Of a DNA stretch of 64,000 nucleotides, positions 49,010 to 59,600 are shown one piece after another (the first letter of the stretch is position 1; every line of letters begins with the position of its first letter). The DNA is from Bolinopsis microptera. Taxonomy: Eukaryota; Ctenophora; Tentaculata; Lobata; Bolinopsidae. The DNA lies in NCBI RefSeq assembly GCF_026151205.1, contig NC_087077.1, positions 15,476,983 to 15,540,982 of the forward strand. Reading direction: 5' to 3'. The position numbers and the translations under genes were made by a program. The notes below the pieces were generated by a model. That model had not been told where the DNA came from, made no database searches, and worked only from the letters and a program-made list of their open reading frames with translations.

Positions 49010-49455
49010 TACACTCTGGAATAGTTGTTGGCTACCAAATGGTGGGTCCATTTTCGCCTTAGAAGAGTGGGTCCTGGCAAACCAGAATTGGGGGTCCTCT
49101 AAACTAGAATATAGGAGATATGGCAACCATAATTGTGGGCCTGACTCTAGAATAGTGAGTCTGGCAACCCGAATGGAGGGTCATCTACCACTCTAGAAGA
49201 GTTGTTTCTGGCAACCAGAAAATGGTGGGTCTTCACTCTAGAAGATGGGTCCTGGCAACCAAATGGTTGGATCTTACCTTTGAAGAGTGGGTCTGGCAAC
49301 CATAATGGTGGGTCTACACTCTGGAAAGTGGGTCCTGGGCAACCAGAATGGTGGTCTTCTGCCCTAGAAGAGTGGGTCTGGCCAACCAGATGGCGGGTCT
49401 CACCGCCGTCGAAGATTTGGGTCCGGCAATCAGAATGGTGGTCTGCAATCTAGAA
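49010..49455. repeat. Degenerate minisatellite, about 50-bp unit
   Basis: CTCTAGAAGAGTGGGTC and CTGGCAACCAGAATGGTGGG alternate about eight times. The open frame at 49202-49453 is a by-product of the repeat. Confidence 0.85.
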
Positions 49456-49459
49456 AAGG

Positions 49460-50106
49460 TGGGCAGAGGGAGAATTCAGGGGAGATAAAACCGTGTAATT
49501 GTCGACGTTGGGGAGGATAAATATTTTTAAACAAAGCTTAAAACATTGGAATAGAGGAGGAAGTGCTTGATGAATCCTTTCAAAGGTAGACAAGCCAAAG
49601 ATCAAATAAATACGTATGAAATTAATAAACTTAAGATATATAATTGAATGCAAACCTCAGTTGATTTCATCTTTTAACCCAATTGAAGCTTGACTTATGT
49701 CTTCAGGATATTCCCCTTTTTTCTGCTCTGAACAATTTTGCCTACTCCATGATGTTTAAAAGCATGTGTTTGTCATATTATAGCTCCAGAGCTCCTGATC
49801 CCCTAAAACCATTTTGATTGAGCAAGACAGTTAAATCAAATATTCTGGAAACTAAAATTAAGTATGTTCACAGTTAAACATCCAAAAAACATAATCATCA
49901 GTAGGAAGTAGTGGACCAGAAATCCAATGCCACAATAATAATAATTAAATTGACGCTTAAGAACACCACTATTCTAATGATAAACGTATTCTCCAGCAGT
50001 GATTAAATCTACAGAAACATTCATGATAAAAGTTAGGACTGGTCATTGTATCCTATTTACTTAAAAATATTATATTAAAAATGAAAGGGTGAAGCTTAAA
50101 ATTGAA
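49460..50106. other. No gene seen
   Basis: AT-rich sequence between the minisatellite and the palindrome, with no coding or repeat signal I can support. Confidence 0.5.
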
Positions 50107-50859
50107 GAACTCACACTAAATTAACTAAAGAACTACACTAAATGTAGCCAACATCAGTCGATGATAAAGTTTTTCAAGTTTCATGCTGAGACAATTTGAA
50201 TAAGAAATTTTTTATTTAATGATACAGTTGTTTATCCTTAAATACCTTTGTCCGCGCTATAAATACTGGGGGTCCAATAACATGTTTGCCATGTTTTACT
50301 CTTCATCTCCCTTCTAACCTTCTCAGCCTACAAACTCTTCCAATCTGAAAGAAACTTGTGAAGTGCAAAGCGTCTTTGCCCAGAAAGTTGGTTTAAACCT
50401 CATTTTCAACATAGTCCAAAGTGTGTTTTTTTTTTCACAATTAAAGTGGTTACATTTAATAAAGTGGATATATTTCAAGTAATTGGTAACAATCTAAGCA
50501 TAATTTAGTACTAGTGCAAGTGGTTCTTACGTTACACAGAGAGACATGTCGAGTAGATAGATTCTTCCGATCTCCACAAAATACGAAATCATCACTATCA
50601 TGATTGTTGTTGTTAATAAGTACTTTGAAATTCAGAACATTCCCTAAATAAAAAATGTGTTGGATGAAAAGTTACGATTGTTTGATCACAATTACCTAAG
50701 TAAAGTTACGATATGCAAATTATCATTTACAAACTAGTCAGTCAATTCAAAATTAATTTTAAATCAAGTTTAGCTACAGAAAGCTCGAAAAGGGTTTCCT
50801 TTAATTCAGTACAGCTGTAATGCAAATGAAAATCAATACACTTCATGCTACATGAAGAC

Positions 50860-52140
50860 TGACGAAGGTCTCCTCCGATCTAGTCGTTGAGTGCCTGCTT
50901 CTCCACATCGCGTTGGCGGCGAAACATATGGTCTCCACTGTACTCGGTAGGTAGCCAAGCGTCCTGTGTCGTGTTGTTGTCCGATGTTTCCAACCACCTG
51001 TAAACTTAGCAGCATCTTTGAGTACACAGGTCTTCCAATTTCTCCGGGTCGCCCATGACCTCTTTCCATAATTGGCTTCCAGTTCAACAGAAACCCGGTA
51101 CAGAAGCAGCTCATGGGAGCTGGCCTGGCAGTTTTTGTTGGGGGTCCAATCGATGGACTGGGGGGGTGGGGAGGGGTGCTTGGGAGCCGGCACAAGCTGA
51201 ATTCCTCCAAACTAACGATTACATTACACGCAGGGCCTTGTTATATGTAATGTGTAACACTTAACAGGCGACAGCAAAACAAAAACACACACTTATAACA
51301 CATGGTCGAAACAGGGACAATCACACGTTACGATCTCAGCCGCGCAGTATCATAGCAGTCAATAGTTCAAACTGCAAAGGTCCTGGACCCTCAATTCGAG
51401 GCAAATCATAATAGTCTATCACTGTAGTGGGATGCCATGACGGCTTTGGAACGTTTACAATTAACTATGTTTTAAAACTACGCCGGCGAGAAGTCCAATG
51501 GTAGGTTGGACCTCCCTACAACAACAAAATTTTCACGTAGATCATGCGTGCTCAACATTAAAACGTAGATAGAGAAAAAAAGCTTTCTATTGCGATTTGT
51601 TATTTCCTAACACTATTACTAATACTATTTCTATATTTAAAGCCGCAACCCACCAAATAATAAGTATAGGCGCCACGGACGCCTGGACGCCCAAAATAGC
51701 CGCCTCTGCTCGTAGTCTAAGAGTCTGGCATTCTACCTACATATTCCATACAACGTAGCCTGGCAGTACTGATGAAAGTGGACACATTAAAGAACCATTC
51801 AATCCCTCAGGATACTTCTCAAGGAAGGTCTGATGGAAAACTTGAATCGTTTTCAGCAGCTTTTGGTGTTTTGAAACTCAGCTCCATACAACAAGATGGG
51901 AGGACAGCACCCTATAGAATCCTGATCTTGTGGAGACTTTAATTAGTTCTGCTACTCCACATGTTCCAGAGCTGAATGAAAAAAGGCGCCAATATCCTTC
52001 CTGATACGACCTCCAGTTCCCAGTTGATTGTCCCATCCCCACTGATAGTTGCACACATGTAGACACAGTTGCTTAACCTGCTCCAACGTGTATCACCCCT
52101 CAACGACAGCTGCTTCCAACCCTGCACAAGTAAAGCGGCC
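50860..52140 (-). mobile_element. RTE-like LINE fragment in left palindrome arm
   Basis: Closely matches 23043-23700 (TCGCGTTGGCGGCGAAACAT, CTTTCCATAATTGGCTTCCA, CAGCTCCATACAACAAGATG). Split by a 0.6-kb insertion at about 51093-51710. Confidence 0.75.
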
Positions 52141-52149
52141 ATTTGTCAT

Positions 52150-53750
52150 GTGTCATAACAACCTTTTCCTCTACTGTAAACCCAATCTATAAATGTTTTT
52201 TTGCCATGAAACGGAACCATACTCGATCCGAACTCATATTCCCCACCTCATCATAGCATATCGCTTCAGCAATGTTACAAAGGGCATAACCTCCATCAGT
52301 TTAATGTAGTGAAATGACCTGGTGTGAATGCAGTAGTGTATCAAATACAAGTTGGAGAGGATCAGGTCAGCTTAGACAGCATCCATGATGTTACACAAAC
52401 CCTCTGGGACTTTACTGCGCCCAGTCTCCAAAGGTTACATAAATTCTACTACACAAAAAAACACAGACACAAACACCAACAAGAAACTTATAAACACTAC
52501 TAGCTCAGAGAGGAAATGAGTACCCGGCTCAGGAGAGTATGTCTAAACAAGGGCCGCCCTTGTACGAACACACTCGGCTAGAATCAGTGCAATTCGGACA
52601 CTACTATGCAGCAAACCATTCTAAATCAAATACTAAATGAAATAACCAATCAGATCTCTTTCATGGACCAAATGTGTGATTTAGTGGTAAATACATATGA
52701 ATACAATTATTGAAATATCTCAATGCTTGCCAAAGGATGCCCTTTCGGTACACGTAATAAAAATGCTAGTAAACGATAGCTCCTAACAAAACTCGTTTTC
52801 ATTACTGCTTACAAACATATCGTAGAACGGCCAATATAGTGCTTTAATGAAAAAAGTTACTGAGCTCAGCAGGACGGATTTTAATAGCATACAAGGCCCC
52901 CTCATAAGAGGTAATTCTTGGCTAAGAATTGCGATTCATAGCTTAAGTTTTTTAAACCTTTAGGATATTGCTATCACCTTGCAAGCAAAAACTAACAAAA
53001 TAAACCTCGCAGGTAGATCAAGAAGTTCACAGGATCTGTCAGTCACCCAAACAATAATACTTCACAAACTTACATAGCCTCGATTTGGAATTTTATTTGC
53101 CGATTGAGGAGCCGCGCCATCAAAATAATTCAACGGAAAGCAAAAATCCAAAAATATGAATATTTGTACTTTAACAATTTATAAGTCATTCAAAAAATTT
53201 TTTTTATCGCAAAAATATAACAAAATTAATACAAAATAATATTGTGTACTTGAGAAACGCAACATTGAACATATTTTAAACTAAAAACATGTTTTTTAAA
53301 TTTTTTTCGGCGCGGCTTGGCTTTACTTTTTGAATAGCTCGATGAATAAAGTAATTACAGTTTTAAGCTAACACAAAAGATATCTTTTTCAAGAGTCAAA
53401 CCAAAATCAATAAACAAACATACGGCAAAAAATAAAAAATATTATGTAATAGTGAAATTTGGTTGACGATGTCAACCCATCGAGATCTTTGCTCTTGGCG
53501 AAGCAAGAAATTGCTAGTTCGCGCGGCGCGACCTCGAAGCGGCCGAACGGCCTCCAATAGTGCAATGATCAGAAAAGAAACATTAGTTAAATTTAATTTT
53601 AATTTAAATTGTTATTCATTAAATGCAGAATTATTAATTGTTAATTTTCGTTACATTTTTTGCGTTAAAAAAAGATTTTGAATTACTTCAAAATTGTTCA
53701 CGTACAACAGAAATTGAATATATGGAATTTTTAGCATCCCGTTGAAGTTT
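52150..53750. other. Palindrome centre, no gene
   Basis: Asymmetric AT-rich middle. 53463-53681 has an open frame with a GCGCGGCGCGACCTCGAAGC patch but no recognisable domain. Confidence 0.5.
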
Positions 53751-54149
53751 TTTCATGCGCGGCTCCTCAATCGCAAATCCAATTCAAAATCGAGCGCTAC
53801 GTAAGATTTGTGAATTATTACTGGTTTTTGTTGCACCTGCAGAATCCTGTGAACTTCTTGATCATACCTGAGATGTATTATATCGTTTAGATTTTGGCCT
53901 TGCAAGTTTGATATCAATATCCAAAAGGTTTATAACTTCATGTCTAGTATCCAGCAATCTTGAAGCAAAGAAATACCTTTTATTATATCACGAGGGGCCC
54001 TGACTGCTAACAAATTCCGTCATGCTGAGCTCAGTGCATTTTATAAGGCAGTTTTCTAAATTGGGCAGTTCTCGATATGTTTGTAACATAATGCAAACGA
54101 ATTTTTGGAAGAAGCTATCGAGTTTACAAATCGCCATGCCGAATTATAT

Positions 54150-55450
54150 TGTGCTGTGTTGAAGAGCAGTCGGTTGAGGGTGAACCCGATTTGAGCAGGT
54201 TAGCAACTTTGTCTACCTGTGTGCAACTATCAGTAGGATGGACAAACGACAGAGACCTGGATGACCGTAACCAGAATGCCTAATAGGCGCCTTTTCATCA
54301 GCTCAGGAACAATTGGAACAGCAGAACATCAAGACACTAACCAAGATCAGGATCATAGCATGCTGATCCCTCACCATCTTGTTGTATGGAGCTGAAGTCT
54401 CAACCAACACCAAAAAGCCGATGACACGCTTCAAGGATTTTTCCATCCAGACCTCCTTGAGAATATCCTTTAGGATTGAAATGATCTTTCATGTGACCCA
54501 CTTACATCAGTAACTGCCAGGCTACTATTGGCGTATGGACAAAGTAGTTAGAATGCCAACTCTAACAACCGAGCAGAGGCGGCTATTTAGGGCTTCCCAG
54601 ACCGTACCGAGGACGCCCTAAAATTATTATCTGGTGGTTTGTGCTTAAAAAAGAAATAAGATGCCAAATTAAAAAGTGTTAGGAAAAATGACAAATCGCA
54701 ATATAAAGCTCTATAATCACTATCATCCGTTTTAAAGTACGCGCACGCATAGATCTACGTGAAATTTTGTGTTGTAGGGAGTCCAACCCACCCCCCCCAT
54801 CGGACTTCTCAGCCGCCAGTTTTAACACAAAGTTAATTGTAAACGTTACAAAGCACTTCGTGGTCATCCCCACTACAGGTAAAACTATTAGGATATGCCT
54901 CGATTTGAGGTCCAGGACCCTTTTGCAGTTTTGTAACATTGACTGGTATGGATACTGTGTGCGCTGCTGAATCGTAACACTTGTGGGAGTCTGTTTCAAC
55001 CATGTTATAAGTTTTTGTTTATTGTTTGCTGTCCCGCCTTTAAATGATACACATTACCTAAAACAAGGCCACTGCTGTAATGTAATCAGTAGTTTGCGAG
55101 GAATCCTCTGATCCGGCTCCCAAGCACCCCTCCCCACCCCACCCCCAGACCCATCGATTGGACCCCGCAATACAAAACTGCCGAGCCAGCTCCCATGATC
55201 TGCTCTGCTACCGAGTTAGCTGTTTGAAAACTGGAATCCCAAATAATGGAAAGAGGTCAAGGGGCAGACCCCTGAAGAATATGGAATACACTGAGTACAC
55301 CAAGATGCAGGTAAGTTTACAGGTGTGAAACAACGACAACAACACAACAGACGCCTTTGGCTAACCAACCGAGTACAGTGGACGGACCATAAGATACCCG
55401 CCAACGCGATGTGAGTTGATGCAGGCCACTCCAACGACTAGGACGTAGGA
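54150..55450 (+). mobile_element. RTE-like LINE fragment in right palindrome arm
   Basis: Plus-strand relative of the left-arm fragment: LTILLYGAE near 54375, and CCAACGCGATGTGAGTTGATG at the 3' end. Same internal insertion, so the duplication that made the arms came later. Confidence 0.75.
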
Positions 55451-56507
55451 AGACCTCTTTCAGTCTTCATGTAGCTGAAGTGTATATTATTACATTGCAT
55501 TACAGCCTGTCACAGAATTTATAGGGAACCCTTTTCGGGCTTTCTTTACTAAACTGATTTTAAATAAGTTGAATGACGACTAGTTTGTCATAGTGGCCTA
55601 ATGGAGCAATCGTAACTTACAATGTAATTTGTGATCAAACAATGTAACTTTTCATCAAAACCTTTTTTATTCTATTCTTTAGTCTCTCTGTGTACGTAAG
55701 AACCACTGCACTCAGTAACTAAAATTATGCATAGAATGTTACACAATATCTTTAAATTACCACTTTAAATGTAACGCACTTAAATTGTGAAAAAAAAACA
55801 CACTTGACAAATGTTTGAAAGGAGTGTTTAAACCACTATCTGACAAGAAGCTTTTCACTTCACCATTTCGTTCAGAATGGAAGAGTTTGTATGCTGAGAA
55901 GAGATAGAAAGGAGATGAAGAGTAAAACTGGCAAACAAGTATTGGACAGTAATTAAAGCTCGACACCGGTATTTACAATAACAACTGTATCATTAAAAAA
56001 TAAATTTCTTATACCAATTGTCTCAAGCCTGAACTTGAAAAAACTTTATCAATGACTGATGTTGGCCTACATTAGTGTTAGTTCTTTAGTATATTAAGTG
56101 TGAGTACTTTACCGGTGTGCATACTGGTTACTACTGGTTACTACTGGTTACTTTAACCGTAGAACGTAAATTATTGTATTGCGATTAAACTATTAAATTA
56201 GGCCTATGACAATACAGCTTTGTATCGCTCTTTACTTAGTCAAAAGGGACTTTCACTATTTCTAACGAATGTTATTTCAGGTGCTTCCACTATACAGCTT
56301 GCCTTTTACGCACTATACTAATGCTTTTCAAACAAAGTTACAACGAATTCTTCATGTAGTGCATCCTGAGTTTGGACAGGATATGCCCGTTTAAAATAAG
56401 GGCCCTTATAACAATAATTTAATAAGCGAGTTTGATTCTCATACGAATCACATCAAATAAAGTTAAATAAAAACGAAAAATAACGATATTAGTGATTGTT
56501 TCCTTAC

Positions 56508-56669
56508 TTTGACAGTGCTGAAGTCAGCGTGAATGTTAACAGTAAACTCCTCTTGGTGCTCTGCCAGGTGCACTTGTTGCAGCGAGAAAAGTCTTAGTTT
56601 AGCTGTTTCGTTAGATTCGTCAAAGGAGAGAACATTCTCGTAACACCTAACTGCCTCCTTCCAATCTCC
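56508..56669 (-). CDS. GTF3C3: GTF3C3 copy B exon 11, last exon before the breakpoint
   Basis: Same borders as 4985-5146. Three differences, all synonymous (Phe twice, Leu once). No further GTF3C3 exon is found between here and 50107. Confidence 0.92.
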
Positions 56670-59600
56670 CTGATAACGGTGGTTACTATTAGTTACTAAT
56701 GGTTACTATTAGTTACTAGTGGTTACTATTGGTAACTGTTGGTTACTAGTGGTTCAACTGGTTATTAAATATTAATGGTTACTATTGGCAACTAATGGTC
56801 AAGAGTTTAAATTCCCAAATAGTCAGACTGAGCAGGTTGAGCTGTAGTAAAACACAGTACTGAGGTGTTAAAACATTTTCATTACTATCTTCAGTAACAT
56901 CCTGAATCAGAAACTCGGTTAATATCAGTTCCTACAAAGTGTAACATTGGAAATGAAATGACACAACTAAAAACGATATGAATATTTTTTAAAAACATAA
57001 CTCTTGTGCCCCAATGCAATAAAAAACATTTAAGATAAATCCAATAATGGAATCCCAAACGGGTCCAAGGCATTGAGCCCCAATGGACGTATAGTTCTTA
57101 GTTTCTGAATATAACGGTGTTCATCCACTTCTAGAGTTCTTGGGCTACTATTACTGAGAATTGACACTTTATAAGCCTGGTTGAAATTGTCACGTTGTTT
57201 CATGTTATGAACTTCTAAAAGGTGTTTACCCAAGCTGAATCCGTCGTCGTTTTCTTCAGGGACAAACGTATTGTCCGAAATGAGTTTGTAGTAATGGGCG
57301 CGATGTTCGTTTACTCGTGCCCTGAGGGGCTGCACCGTTCTTCCTACATAACACATGTTACAAAGTTGGCAGCTGAAGAGGTATACAACATTGTAGCTGA
57401 CACATGTACCAGACACTGCTTTGGCTCGCTGTCCATTGACTGTTATTGATGGATGTGGAGATATGATGTTACAGGTACCGCAGTGTCTGCCCCCACATGG
57501 TCTTGTGTGAGGTTGGGTTAAGTCATCCGCAAACTGTTTTGCTTTGACTAACTTCCTTCTAAATGATGTTCCAGTACGTCTGACGAATTTGAAGATAGGG
57601 CGTGATGTACCGGCTCTAGATGATATTGGGGAGCCTGGGGTGTTTCCACTTGTATGGGAACCAGATAATCCTGAGAAGCTCCTGGTTCTACTGAGTTCTG
57701 GTTCCAATCTTTGCACCGATTCTACTAACTCTTGATCACTGCCAAATGTTGAAATAACGCGGACTGCTGGTTCTGGAGACTTTGGTACCAGGACATTGCT
57801 GTTTGAGTTGTCCAGTGGTTTGAGACATCTTTCAAATGGCAACTAATGGTAAATAATGGTAACTTATGGTAACTTATAATATGATAAATAATAACGAATA
57901 ATAATAATTAGCAATGATTTTAAACCTGATCCTCGTAGGAGAGACCCAGCTGTACCCAAGTATGAGGGTGATCAGAGTTACACGACTTCGACAGTAGCTC
58001 GTACAGAGGGCGTGCTGGGGGTTAAGTTTTAAGAATTTGTTTCTTTTTTCTCTTCTTTTTAAGTTTTAAGGCTTGAGCAACGAAGATATATTAATGCAAG
58101 GTCTTCAAGAGATATAGATGGAGCTAAAAATACTCAATACAGAGTGCTTACTTCATATTATATTATATACAATAGCCGAAAAGACCCAAACATTCAAAAA
58201 ATAACTTCTTACCTGCATTGATGTTGTTGGTTTCAAAGTAAGCGTCAGCGACGAGCAGAAGCCCTTCATTGGTGTCTTCTTTCGTCAGCAGGGGACGCAA
58301 CAAATCCTCTGTGTTTGCTGAGATAATTGTGCTGTGATAAAACGGCTTTTAACAAGCTCCAAACTCAAACCTCGGGGAAAATACTCTGGGGCAAGAGGTC
58401 ACTGGTAATAAATCCTGGAGTTTTTTTTTCGATACAACTGCAGCAACCTGTCAAAGAGACCCCAGACAACCAGGTAAACTACCACAGAAGATAAGAATTT
58501 TTAAAAAGATAAGAATTTTTAAAAAGATAAGAATGTTTAAAAAGCTCACTATGATCGTGGTCTAGGTGAATGAGAGAAGCGACAAGGACAGCACGGATAA
58601 CACAGGGACATTCCTCATTAGAGATCTTGTAGTGTTTGGCATCTACTGGTATGTTGGTAGCAGCTGTACTGTCTCCTGTTTGTAGCTTCTCTAAACGATC
58701 TTAGAAAGTGGCATATTAGTAATAATTAGTAGTAATGATTAATTGATGCTAAATTATCGCGAATTAGGGGTTTATTCTCAATGTTTATATTTAAGTATTT
58801 ATCATTATCATTGCAAAAAAATGATAAATTGACTGAAAATTAGAGCTTTTCAGCAAGACCAATAAAAATTAATTGACTACAATTAAAGAACCAACAATAA
58901 AGACTCTAACCTTGCACCTGATCGAGGATATTATTCTTAACTAGAATTAAAGAACCAACAATTAAAGACTCTAACCTTGTACCTGATCGTGGATATTATT
59001 ATCAACTAGAATTAAAGAACCAACAATAAAGACTCTAACCTTGCACCTGATCGTGGATATTATTATCAACTACAATTAATGAACCAACAATAAAGACTCT
59101 AACCTTGCACCTGATCGTGGATATTATTATCAACTACAATTAAAGAACCAACAATAAAGACTCTAACCTTGCACCTGATCGTGGATATTATTATCAACTA
59201 CAATTAAAGAACCAACAATAAAGACTCTAACCTTGCACCTGATCGTGGATAGAGCTGGTGGTGTCTAGCTCAGAGCGCACATATACTACTGCTACTAGGT
59301 CAGCAAATGCTAGGAAGGGAGGGATTCTACTGTAATGCTTCCCCGATAAGTACAACTGTGAGGGGATTTACGGGTCAGTCAGCAATGGAACAAGTAAATA
59401 TTTGAATACTGAAGTAAGATAGTAATTTGTTTAGTGAATTCGTTCATTAATTCAAATTTTAGAAAAATAGAAGGTGCTTTTCTTCATATCCCGCCATCCA
59501 CCTTACACTTAGAAAAATCATTCCTAAAATAATAAGACGAAAAATATGGTTAAAAGCTGTTCATATACTAATAAACACTTTAACAGTTCACCAGATACCT

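Larger units (their letters stand above)
50107..56105. repeat. Imperfect 6-kb palindrome with LINE-derived arms
   Basis: Left arm about 50107-53125, right arm about 53750-56105, inverted and diverged. Matching pairs: AACTCACACTAAAT.. with the end near 56095; CCAATCGATGG at 51150 with CCATCGATTGG at 55152; AAGAAGTTCACAGGATC at 53022 with its complement at 53846. Both arms contain the 3' part of the LINE seen at 23043-26330 and share an insertion in it (about 51093-51710 and its mirror). Confidence 0.8.

Noticed and set aside
49202-49453. Trp/Gly-rich 83-codon frame as a protein
   Set aside because: It is read from a degenerate minisatellite and has no independent support.
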